Source: Auricularia sp. M13
Taxonomy: Eukaryota; Basidiomycota; Agaricomycetes; Auriculariales; Auriculariaceae
Assembly: GCA_037042915.1 (NCBI GenBank)
Contig: CM073196.1
Location: 2,418,001-2,482,000, forward strand
Direction: 5' to 3'
Length of the DNA stretch: 64,000 bases
A program made the position numbers and the translations under genes. Below the pieces are notes generated by a model. That model was not told the origin of the DNA, searched no databases, and worked only from the letters and a program-made list of their open reading frames with translations. This document shows positions 28,940 to 39,927 of this stretch, one piece after another. Position 1 is the first letter of the stretch; every line of letters begins with the position of its first letter.

Positions 28940-31900
28940 ATGGTCGACGCGTTGCTCAGGCCCAACGGCCTTCTGGGAGGCTTGCCGCAAGAAGAAACGC
29001 GTGATTTGTCCTACAATGGGCTGCTCGGCGCTCCATCGCTGCTCCCCGAGTTGCCCCAGCCAGGCGCATTCACTCCATCCGGACTGCTGCTGCGCCGTAC
29101 GCATCTAGTCTTCAGCTTGCTGGCCGCTCTAATAAGGGCTGTACACGCAGGGGTAGACGATGCACCACCAGCTGCGACGTCAGCATTGCCCACCACGTAC
29201 AGACGCTACGACGGCGTGGTCGAAGCCAGGACGTTCGACAACAAGCTCATCAAGTTCAAGCCGCGGAAACGGAGAACGATCTTGGAGGCGCGTCAGCGAA
29301 TTTGCAGCCACACTCGGTGCTGACAATACGACAGGATGATATTCAACCTCAAACCACCAACCTGCTCGACATCCCCATGCACAGATTGCTTGACCAACTT
29401 GCACGGGAAGCAGTCGCTGCAGAAACGGAGTGAGTGAATTCCCACTTGCAATGAACTGAGTTCGCTCATCCCATGTGGTGCAGACAGGCGTCGCAAGCTG
29501 CCATCCCGCAAGCCGATAGTATTCCAGAGGATCAACTGTGGGTCGATCGTTATAGGCCCAAGCGGTTCACAGACCTACTTGGAGATGAAGTATGACCGTT
29601 TTTCTCAAGTGTTGATTTACTTACTCCTTCCTTGTCAGCGTGTCCACCGCGAGACGATGGCATGGGTGAAACAATGGGATTTCTGCGTCTTTGGCACCAA
29701 CAGACGCAGGAAACGCCAGCGTGACGAGATGGAAGAGGAGAATGTGAGTCCCCGCTTCATTGAAATTTCTTCTTGCGCTTACAACTATCCTTTGTCGCAG
29801 GACGATGACTTGCAACGACCTCGAGAGCGAGTCAGTCGCGGCTTGCTATCAAAGCTCAAAAGCTCATGTTCTCCCAGATACTGCTATTATCAGGCCCGCC
29901 AGGCTTGGGCAAGACGACATTAGCGCATGTGGTCGCCAAGCAGGCCGGGTATAATGTTCTTGAAATCAATGCCAGGTATACACTACGTCCTGTGGATACT
30001 CGGCGTTAATTTCCATCACAGCGATGCTCGTACAGGTTCAGTCATTGACGAACGTGTTCGTCCAGCACTTGAATCTGGATCAGCTGTGGGCAGCAAGAAG
30101 CCCGTCCTCGTCGTCATCGACGAGATTGACGGCGCAACTGGCGCAGGCGACAATGTAGGTCCCACATGCCGTTCTGGATAGCTTGGGCGGCTAATGAGCT
30201 GCTTGCATGTAGTCTGGACACTTCGTACAAAAGTTGCTACAGCTCACGTTCGACAAACCGGCCAAGAAAGGGCGAAAGAAGGAGCAAGGCAACCGTCCTT
30301 TGCGGCGGCCCATTATTTGCATTTGCAACGATCTCTACGCAGCATCCTTGACGAAGTTACGGCCTCATGCCCGCATTATCCGTTTCCAGAAGCCAACAGA
30401 TGTTCATCTCGTCAAGCGTCTACGTGAGATATGCGAACGCGAAGGCATCCGACCGGATACGCGTGCCTTAGGCACACTCGTCGGCGTTGCACAGGGCGAC
30501 ATGCGCAGCTGCCTTAATGCTCTGCAGGTGCATGTGATACCAATCTTTTCATTCCAGCGATTCTTAGACCACTGCAGTTCATCAAGGCAAAAAGGCAGGA
30601 GCTCTCCGAGGCTGCAGTGCGCAATGCTACGAAGGGAATGAAAGAAGCCGATATGGCGTTTGCGACTGTTCTTAACAACCTATTCACTCCCCTCTCTAAG
30701 CGGCGAGTGAAAGAGCTGGGGCTCCGTGAAGAAGAGGAGAACCGGTATGTCTCTCGCCTGTGTCGAGAGGTCGAAGCCTCCGGCGCTATCGACAAAGTTG
30801 TGAATGGTACGTCACATTTAGCCTTTCTCTGTGACATTGCCTAATATCCTGGGGTCTAAGGATGCTTTGAACACTATACCAATCTACGCCGTCAAGACGC
30901 CACGCTTGAGCGATTTGAGAAAGCTTCGGAGTGGTTGTGTCATTACGATGCGATTTCTGGTGTTATGCGCACGGAGCGCGAGTACGCGATGTTACCGTAT
31001 CTGCCGTATATGGTCGTGCCGTTTTTTCCGCTCTTCAGCGAGCGTGGAGCACCCAAGATTGAAAGGCCGAAGGCTGACTGGGAGGTCAGTTCTGACTGTT
31101 TTGTTTTACTTCTGGAGTATGAGCTGACGACTGTACTAGCATTATCTCAAGACAAAGCAGAACCAGGAGGTCTACAAGAGTCTGACGCGATGCATCCAGG
31201 GCGACGGCGGAGGCACCAAAGCTTGTGACTACAGGTCTATGCTCGCAAATGGCGTTCTACAGCTGGAGTTCGCACCTATGATCAATCGCATCATATCCCC
31301 TCCTTTGCGGCCGGTGCGTATACTATGATTATGTCTAGAATATCCTGACCCTGATATTCATCTTGTAGGTGAATAGTCAGGTTATCCGACCGGGAGAGAA
31401 GAAGCTCCTAAACCGGCTGGTCGAAATCATGGTCGCGCTTGACTTGCGCTTTGTCCAAGAGAAGACCGAGGACGGAAACCTTGTATATCGTTTGGATCCG
31501 TATGCTCTCTCCAAAAATTACCTCTTCCCGGTGCTGACGTGTATCTCCAGACCTATCGATGTCTTCGTGACTTACGATGGGAAGCGCGCCCCCGACATTG
31601 CGGTATCGCGATATGCTGTTCGGCATCTCGTGGCTGCAGAGGTAGAAAATTCTCTCAAACAATCTGCCGTTTCTCATCCTGGCTCGTCCTGACCAGATCG
31701 ACGAGAAGACGATTCATCGGCAGGCGGAATTATCCGAGGCCGCAACCCGTCCCAGATTCACGCAGCCGTAAGCAGTTACGACGCGGTGACTATTGTCCTG
31801 ATAGCTGACCATGCGACAGTCCAACACAAGAACCAGACGAAGACGAGCCCATGGTAGAAGCGGATGACAGTGCTGAAGCAACAGGGCGACTCATAGCTGG

Positions 31901-32169
31901 CGGGCCGAATAAAAGAGCGCGCATCGCTGCGGTTGCTAAGCCCGTCCAAGAGAAGGTCATTTCCATTGCTACCTTGTGCTTGAGACTTAGCGGCTCATGG
32001 TTTGATGTAGGGTCCCGTTGACTTTTTCGGTCGGCCAATCGTTCAGTCCGCGGCGAAGAAGAATAAGGTTGCTGCTGCCGTTGTAAAAACGTTCCCCGTC
32101 ACCTACCGGTTCAACGAAGGTAACTCGGCCGCTGTTCGTAGGAATGTCAAGATTTCGTCGCTCTTGTAG
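28940..32169 (+). CDS. CTF18: Chromosome transmission fidelity protein 18, alternative clamp loader large subunit
   Basis: Large AAA+ subunit of the Ctf18-RFC complex, which loads PCNA for leading-strand synthesis, cohesion and checkpoint signalling in the nucleus. The ATG at 28940 gives [14 protein letters not shown]. Motifs in order: [20 protein letters not shown] with [11 protein letters not shown] (family signature), Walker [21 protein letters not shown] (about 29890), Walker [12 protein letters not shown] (about 30105), sensor 1 PIICICND, then the RFC collar. The C-terminus has VDFFGR and [19 protein letters not shown], the Ctf18-specific tail that binds Dcc1-Ctf8, ending at 32169. Many short introns. 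One apparent frame break near 29289 (after TILEA) where one base is missing. Confidence 0.92.
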
Positions 32170-32275
32170 GTTTTGCGCAAGTGCACTACGTGGTGTAGGA
32201 CCACTTGTCGTTCAATTTGTTTCCTACTAGAGATATATCCATGCATATCATGTACAACATTGCGTTGACATATAC

Positions 32276-35092
32276 CTATAGGACGTAACGGAAGTCGCGA
32301 TTTTCGATATCAGTCAGATCCATGAATGCCTGACATGAGTGATAGCCAGTCAACGTTTGCAGGAAGTCCGTCATATGACAGCAACTCCATACCTTGTCTA
32401 CTTTGCGAGTAACCTTTGAACCATCTTCAAGGACGACGTCGATGTAGACATCCTCGTAATTGTCATCGGAACTCTCTGCATCGCGACGCCTGTTTTCGGC
32501 CGCGAGGATATACCTGATGACCAGCAGAAGAATGGGACAGATCACATAGCAAACCCCGATGATAATCCAGGGCACATGGTTCCTGCATGCATTGAGCATT
32601 GGACGGACCATTCCGACGAGCGCAGCGATTACCTAGGCTTGAACCGCTCCTGCCACATGAAAGGGCCCGCGGCATTGCCCACACAGTAACCAATGAGCAT
32701 GATGGCCTTCGTGCAAACTCAGAGCGCAGTTCCTCGAGAATATGAATACTGGTACCTGTACGGTGACACGCTTTGTGTGGCCAGCTGGATTGCGACGGGT
32801 GAGATGGGCATGTGGACCCACTGGCACAAGGCTCACCTGTCACAGCAGTCAGCCAGCCTAGCGAGAGCACGAATCCTGTCGTTCCAACGCCCGTGAGCCA
32901 GACACTGAATAGCAGACCGACTTTGTTCTCCCATGGTAGGAAATTGACGAGGAAACAGCCAAGTATGTTTGGGATACTACATAGACAGATAAGAGGCCAG
33001 CACGACCGCTCTATTTCCAACGACTCACAAATATATGATAGAGACCCACGCCCTGCTGTCCCTATAGCGTGCTGCGAGTTTTACCCCAGTCCAGATGGTA
33101 ACGACTGGGGCAATTAGCCACGTCCTACGAGAGTACGTTCGGCGTACTCTCGATGATTCCGTCGACGCAACCTAACAAGGCCGTTTGCAGTACCGTGAAA
33201 CCGAACGAATTGACAATTATGGACCGTTGATTCGTGAGCTGCGGGGGATGAGATGGGTGTTAACCTTGGGATAACTGGCTTACTGAATTGGGGATGTTAT
33301 CGAGGCATGAGCTACGTGTGGTAAATCAGTGGGGCCTTCCTATGGGAAAGGGTTACGGTACAATAGCTGTGGCGGTCGTGAGATGAAGAATAATACACAT
33401 CGCGGGCCCAGCTCACTGCAAAGAGCCATGTTTTTGGATCGTATAGGGCCTCGAAAAGTCTATTTCAAAGGTTAGACCGTTTGTATCCTGTGTGCGATGG
33501 CAACAGGGTGGCAATCCGTACTGTTCGCGTTTCTGCTGCAATCAGGAATGCGCCACTGAAAGCTGCTACTGCGACCCACAAAGTGTTTGTTTTCTATACC
33601 AGTTTGGTTCACTTTGATGCGTTCGACTGCGACAGCCCGCTCCCGCGGGGTGAGAAAATGTGCGGTCGTGGGCGAGTCCGGGAACCAAATCCTGCGGCGA
33701 TGAGTCCTCGTTGATACATCGGGAAACTGAATACCAATACGACGCTGCGACGGCGAGGGTAATGACGCCTGTTATCGTCATGTACCTAAAGTACCGCTTA
33801 TATTCAGTGCATGCAATAATATATAATTGCCATTTTACCATTGCCAAGGCTCGAACGAATGGGTGTGAATGTGCAGTGCCGCGAAGCTAAGAAACCCGCT
33901 GACGATCTGCGCTGTGCACAACGTCGGCATCGACCAATATGCGTAGGAAGTGAGCAACAGAACCTACCCGTCCCGTTCATGAGGACTGAAGCAGGTAAGC
34001 ATGCATGGCTCCTCGCATGATGACGACCTACACCAATATCCGACCCGCACACTTGCTTCTTGGCGGGTGTAGAACATGGAAGTGACTATCATAAATCCCG
34101 CCGTGATACTCCCCTCGCACATGCCCAAGATGAGACGGACTGTACCGTAGGCGGGTTAAATATTAGCAAGACCTTTCTCGACACGGACAAAGACAGACCA
34201 GTGAAAAGGCCGCCGAACGAGTGGCATGCAGCATGCGAGCAAAGAGCAACGGCCCACACAAAAATATTGACGCTGACCCAAGGTTAGCTGCAGACTGAAG
34301 CGCCCGCACGGCACACCTCATCCATTTCCCAACTCGGAAACGTTGTAAAGCCAGATTTTGTCTTCAGAACAGGCATCAGGCCGTAAAGCAGAAAGAATGT
34401 GGACTCTCACGGAAATTCAAAAACCAAATAGCTGAAAATTTTCAGTTACGCGGGAAATGGGCGAGGAGAAAAGCCTGACGAGATATAGAAGATCGTTCCT
34501 ATAAAGAATTGTTGGTGAGATGAGTTTCACTGAAGCTGGAACGAGGTGCACCTAGCCAGTTACTGCAAGACATTTAGAAAGAGAATTGAGGCTGATTTGC
34601 GACGCACTATTCATTCACTGTTAGGTGATTTGCCTCTCTAAACGATACTATTCAGTTCTATGTGGACTCGGAGGCAGTCAAACGGGTTCTGACCGTATGC
34701 CAAGAATTGCACTGTTTCCCAGCGTGGTCCTGTATAATTCCACTGAGCAAGTATACTTGAGCCGTGTCAAGCCCCTTGCTCACTTGTCCTATGCTCTGGT
34801 CAGTGACTCTAATTCGTGATAAGAAAGTAGCATACCATGAATTGCACCCTGACAAACGGTTAATGCAGCTGGTAGCTTACAAGTGGCCGATCCTCACATA
34901 CCAATAAAGTACCATCATAAGGGGCAGGATGTGTCGATCTATCTTCTTCCTAACCTCGTCCGCTTCGACGGGGTCAAGAACATCGATATCAAAGGCGACA
35001 CGAGCTGCGGTGTCGACCTCCTTCTCCGAAACATGAACGGTTGCCTCGCTAAGCCCGGCTTCGAGCTCCTTCTTGGTCTTGTAGTCTTCCAT
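32276..35092 (-). CDS. MFS transporter, Dal5/allantoate permease type
   Basis: Twelve-span plasma-membrane symporter of the anion:cation symporter family (allantoate, pantothenate, nicotinate or other organic anions; substrate not inferable). The ATG at 35092 gives MEDYKTKKELEAGLSEA, a cytosolic N-terminus, then LPLMMVLYW. Family landmarks follow across many introns: NWLGTIFYISYLVFEFP, VNIFVWAVALCSHAACHSF, RLILGMCEGSITAGFMIVTS, MFYTRQE, SGFLSFAALHIHTHSFEPW, LLFSVWLTGVGTTGFVLSLG, GHTKRVTVQAIMLIGYCVGN, and a last membrane span before the acidic tail ending ENRDFRYVL at 32276. A 21-nt exon (34411-34431) encodes part of TM2. No disabling break is required. Confidence 0.82.
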
Positions 35093-35328
35093 GACGATGA
35101 AAAATCTTCTGTCAATGGCAGTCGGGAATAGCGACAAGCACGCAAGAGGGGAAGTGTCCAAGGAATGCTCCGCAGAGGTATCTGCCAAAGATACCGTGCA
35201 CGACACCGCTCCCGAGACAGCAGAGTGCGCTTGACGGGCCGCTCTTATCTTGTTGTGGGGAGATGTTGGTTGGCGAAGTGGCAAAGCAATGTGCTCCCTG
35301 GGGCGCCCAGAAGTCCTTATCATTGATA
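35093..35328. other. Promoter region of the MFS gene
   Basis: 236 bp between the MFS start codon and the MITE target duplication. No TATA box recognised. Native promoter now bordered by the MITE. Confidence 0.4.
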
Positions 35329-35336
35329 CGGTACGG

Positions 35337-35839
35337 CAAGGGTCCCTCGTCGGCAAAATCCGATATCACGAGGCCGGGGGGAGGGGGGTCCATTTGAGAG
35401 CTTATGAGAATTTTTTAAGGCAAGAATTTTGGTGAAAATCTGAGTGAATGCACTTGATCTTGGCTCAGAAATCCTCTTTTTGAGCACTAGACGCAGTCCT
35501 CAGGCCATTGCATCATTCATGAGCCATAAAAGCCGAGAAGCACCTGAGGTTGGTGTTTGTGCGAGTGGGTGGTGCTCCGGAAGCATTTAGGCTCAGGATG
35601 CAGATTGGTTCCGGCTACTGGTAGTGGTATTAGTAGTAGTGGTGATGGACCTCTACAGAGCACAAATTGAGCAGTAACATACCATTCTGACGATTTTTCA
35701 ATGAGAAATTTGCTTCCATATGGCTTTTGGCTTGGGATGACTAAGCACCGGAAGCAAATAGGGGGGGAGGGGGTCCATTTCAGGTCCTTATGAGAATTTT
35801 TGGCCCTGTGTTCCGAATTTTTTTTTCGAGGGACCCTTG
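35337..35839. mobile_element. hAT-like MITE, 503 bp
   Basis: Perfect 13-bp terminal inverted repeats CAAGGGTCCCTCG (35337-35349 and 35827-35839) flanked by an 8-bp duplication CGGTACGG (35329-35336 and 35840-35847). Eight-base duplications and CA(A)GGG-type ends are typical of the hAT superfamily. No transposase inside, so a non-autonomous MITE. The interior has a direct repeat of about 41 bp (35376-35416 and 35761-35801) with a G-rich tract followed by TCCATTT and CTTATGAGAATTTT. Confidence 0.82.
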
Positions 35840-35847
35840 CGGTACGG

Positions 35848-36594
35848 TGTTGACGTCGCCGGCAGCTCAAGCGCTCAACCATGTCACGAGAAAGAAGCAC
35901 GAGTGCGGAGGAACAGAAAATCGTCTCTTAGGCTAGACACGTCCTGAAGCAACATGCTCACCGAGGCGATGGTCTGTGCAGGCGGATTATCCGGGGCAAT
36001 GTTGTAGTGCAAAGATACCTCTGTGTATCATAGAAAGAGTACATAAGTGCGGGCAATTGAGACCGTCGGCGCCAGTCAATCATGCAGGTCATAGTAGCTC
36101 ATAGGAGGCTTGCAATTATGGCGATAAAGCCGTCAAGAGTGAGTGTAAGTGGAGGCTGTGGAGCGATGAAGCTGTCGAGGCAGAGACAGAGCATAGACCT
36201 TGTGAAGCTGCAGCAGGCAAAAAGGTGTTCGTGCACATGTCGTAGTACTTGCATGCCGTTAGCGCTGCATTTTGGCTGCATTCACTGAATCGGAAACGGT
36301 CGGCGACGCTGGCATGAGCAACACCGTGACCCGCCGCCGGGAGGCGCCCTCTGAGCGCCCTGGCGTCACCATTACGTGGATTACAGGCAGTCTTGAAGAA
36401 TGCGACCGTATACTGTGACATGTGTTGGAGATTTGTTCAGAGAAGAAGCGTCAGGAGGATGAGGCGAAAATTGCGGCTCAGGCCGGTGCTAAGTTCCTAA
36501 CTACGTGCATAGAAATCATAACCACTAAGCTTGTGCACAGGTGCTACAGCGCGACGGAAAGAAGTTGGATGTGTTATAGCAAAAACCAAAACGT
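35848..36594. other. Intergenic, no gene seen
   Basis: About 750 bp between the MITE and the tRNA gene. Open frames are short and unsupported on both strands. Confidence 0.5.
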
Positions 36595-36676
36595 TGCCGG
36601 GACTGGGGTTCGAACCCAGGCGTGTCGCCACATCGGATCTTAAGACCGACGCCATAAACCACTCGGCCACCCCGGC
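36595..36676 (-). tRNA. tRNA-Leu, anticodon UAA
   Basis: 82 nt on the - strand. Acceptor stem GCCGGGG with UCCCGGC, discriminator A, D-arm GGCCGAGUGG, anticodon loop CUUAAGA (anticodon UAA), long class II variable arm as expected for Leu, and T-arm with GGTTCGAACCC, which doubles as the B box. No intron. The last pair of the anticodon stem is a U-U mismatch. Confidence 0.92.
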
Positions 36677-37024
36677 CAACAAGTAAAAATCTTTCCGATT
36701 TATATATATTTTAAACATCCAGGGAATCAGTTTGAATGAATTAAGCTCTGAACTGGATAAGGGTTCCAGTAGGCCATTCCATAGCCGCAGCGCGTCAAGA
36801 GACCACGAGCACGAATCAACAGACCTCCACGCGGACAATTGACACGCGAGGTAGTTAGCTAGGTAGGTAGAGACATGCCGAATTATTGACATTTGTATAA
36901 GGTTTGTATAAGGTCGTGAAATGTACAAGCACGAAAAGCATATGTAGGAACCATCCACACAGACAGCAGAATCGTCAACGAGTCAAATGCCAGCGCAACA
37001 AAATAGTACGGGTGCGCGTGGACT
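36677..37024. other. Intergenic, no gene seen
   Basis: Space between the tRNA gene and the 3' end of striatin; contains AT-rich sequence (tatatatatttt) near 36700 just upstream of the tRNA. No coding signal. Confidence 0.45.
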
Positions 37025-39645
37025 TCATTGAGAGTATAATTTGACGACGCCGTCCGCGCCTGCGCTCGCGAGGAACATGAGCTTAGGATGGAACTCGACC
37101 GCGAGTACGCCCTCGTGACCCTTCTCGCGATGACTCGGTGTTTCGTACACGCACGCTCGCGTGTTGAAGAGGTCCCAGAAACGGACGGAGCAGTCGTGTC
37201 CGCCGGATACGAGAAGGAACCCTGCCGGGTCGATGGACAGCGAGGTGACCGCTTCGCTGTGTGCAGGCATCGAGTGCGTACATTGCCCTGCAAGATGTCA
37301 GGTTCACAGGGTCTGCTCGGCCATAGATTACGCACTAGTCGTAACGTCGAAGATTCGGATATAACGATCTTCGTGACCGGACACGAGAAGTGGCATGGTC
37401 GGATGCGACACGAGCTTGTTGATTTGACTGGTAGAGCCTCCATCTGCACAGTTATCGTCAAGGGGCCGCTAATGCAATCGCAACAAAGAATTCAAGAAAC
37501 TGACCATTGTTGAGATGGTTCCGGAGCTGATCAAGCTCCCGACCGGTATCAAGGTCGAATAGCTTGATGACGCCGTCACGGAAAGCAACGGCGAGTGTAC
37601 GCAAATCGGTCTTGATGGCTTCCAGGGCCGTCGCACCGATGACCTCTCGGTTCTTATCGCCCTCGCCTTCGTCCGCTCCGGTGCCATTATAGCCCCAAGT
37701 CAACTTGAGCGACGGTTTGAGACCACTGACGTCCCAAACCTTGACGGCGCCATCAGCACCGCAGCTGACGAGGAGCGTCTCGTCGCGGACGAGGGCAAGA
37801 TCCCAAACTGCGTCTGTGTGCCCTTCGAGGATGGCTTTTTGGCGTGAGTGGTCATACGGCGCATAGGTCGTGTGAGCGGGGTTCGGGACGTTCCAAACGC
37901 GGATAGTCGCGTCGAGTGACGCCGAATACAACAAATGCCGGGATGGGGAATGCAACAATTTCGTGACGGGTGCCGAATGTCCACGCATGGTGAGCTGGGG
38001 CTCTATTTCCGTTGTGTTCCGAGCGCTGAATAGGGTCAGCGCCAATGGACAATATGCGAGCAAAGGTTGAACTTACGTGCTGGACGCCAGTCCAGCTGGA
38101 TCCATGCGCCAGATTTTGATCGTGAAGTCGTCGCCTCCGGTAGCCAAACACATCTCAGTGGGATGGAAAGCAAGTGCTCGGACGGCATCGAGATGACTTG
38201 AATCCCAGTAAGACACGGCGCAGTTGAGATATTCCAACCTACTTGCGAAGAGTACGCCTTGCGCGCCAGACTTGGCCATTTTCTCCTTCTGAAGCGAGGC
38301 TTCCGACTTCGACTTCGTTATCGTCGTCGTCGTCCTTGCTGATAGTGCCCTCCTCATGTTGCTCCTCCGCAGATCGGCTATCCCACTGCGCTGCACCAGG
38401 TGGGCCGCCCGGCTGCGATTGAGGCTGGGGCTGGCTCGTAAAACGACTGCCGCGGACGAACTGGGCCCTCCAGTCATCGTCTGGCCTGTAAATTGCTGTC
38501 AACTTCTGCGATTCGTCCTCCTCTTCCTTGTGAGGCTGGTCTTCGTGAGGGGGTAAAATTTGGGTGGACTGGAGAGGTGCGCCACCACGTTCTAGAGGTT
38601 GACCCTGTGCAGGTGGCTGGGGACCATTGGGGGCGATGTCTGGGACGGTCTTCCGTGGTCGTCCGTTGAAAGCGTGATGATCGAAGTTGGGCAGGTTAGG
38701 GAGCGAGACGCCGATGGACGGGTTTGCCAGGAGAGGACGGTTGGGAAGGGGATTCATTGCCTGAGGCGACGTTAAATAAGTCACTTCTTGCAGGCATCTG
38801 CGCGGAATTCAGACGACTTGTTATAACAGGAAGAGAGCGAACAAAAACAAGACTGACTGTTTGAGATATTCGCGGCTGCGTGCACGACTCTTGGGGTCAC
38901 GACCTGGAGGAGGCTTCTGCGCAAGGATGGCCGCGGCGTTACCGTTGAGTGCGCCCCAGTTCTGCGGGCCCGTAGGCCACGCCTGAACCTTTTGGGGTGT
39001 GTTGCCATTGGGGAGAGCGGGCAGCGCTGCTAATGAGAGGCGGGGATCAGCGGGCAGCGGCGAGTCTGATGTCGTGCCACGACAATGAGCACAAGGATGG
39101 CTATTGAACAGGTGAAATGCTCGCCTTCGCTGCGTGGGGAGTTGCTGGCAACGTCCTCCTTTGCACTGGGTCCTTCTGGCTGCTGGGGTGCCGCGCCGGG
39201 CTGACCTGGAGGACCCGCGGCCTTTGCCTGAGCCGAGCCCTGCATGGACTGCTGCTGCTGGGCTGGCTGGAGCTGCTTGTTCCTGGGTGGCGCGTGAGCG
39301 ACCAGGGACGCGGCCGGCGGGCGCGAACCTTTCTATGCGGAGTGCGTGTTCGAGCATCTTGATTCTGCGCATAAGGTCGAGCTTGACGTTCTCGAACGAG
39401 CGTCGCTCGCCCTCGAGGAGCGCTATGCGCGCCTGAGCGACACTAGTGAGCAAGGCCTGCCCCGGGCAGCGCGAGACACGCACCCTCATCTCGGCGCGCT
39501 CGATCTCCCATTCGTTACGGTCACGTTCGTAACGCCGCCATTCTGTCTGCAGGAAGTGCAGCACATTGGACAGATTCAGGTTATCCGCGTTCGCGAGCGG
39601 CGGGGGCGGGGGCAGGGGCTGCTGAGCTTGCTGCTGGCCCAGCAT
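37025..39645 (-). CDS. Striatin family scaffold of the STRIPAK complex
   Basis: B-type regulatory subunit of PP2A in the STRIPAK complex (Pro11/Far8-type), controlling hyphal fusion and sexual development in fungi. The ATG at 39645 begins MLGQQQAQQPLPP. The striatin N-terminal block follows: NLSNVLHFLQTEWRRYERDR, then after an intron ARIALLEGERRSFENVKLDL and RRIKMLEHALRIER, the caveolin-binding/coiled-coil region. Another intron (GAAAG/GTTCGC...CCCAG) leads into a Gln/Pro-rich linker. The C-terminal half is a WD40 propeller: LAFHPTEMCLATGGDDFTIK, LDATIRVWNV, ETLLVSCGADGAVKVWDVSG, GFLLVSGGHDCSVRFWDL and LASAGADGVVKLYSQ, ending at 37025. No disabling break seen. Confidence 0.9.
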
Positions 39646-39927
39646 CACTGGCGAGCGGAGAGTTCCAAGTTTCGACTGACGGCTGTCAACCGTCAAATTG
39701 ATCCCGCCACTGCACAACCACTCGACGCGACGGTGCAAAGAGGGGCTCTAGAGGGGTCCCCCCGCGCCACGCGCCGTCTTCGTTCCCTCAACGAGGCGTG
39801 CACCAAATCGTGGAATTAATCACTGTGTAAGGAGCTGTGTTTCTTCATTGTCTCGCTTATCCTACACCGCACGCGTGACTACGCAATGGCTATACTATAC
39901 CTCTACATGTGCCCGAAAAATCGTGTC

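Noticed and set aside
28649-29104. Minus-strand frame across the CACTA right end
   Set aside because: It runs through the terminal repeat into the antisense of CTF18 exon 1; no domain.
35112-35393. Open frame upstream of the MFS gene
   Set aside because: It crosses the MITE boundary and has no family resemblance.
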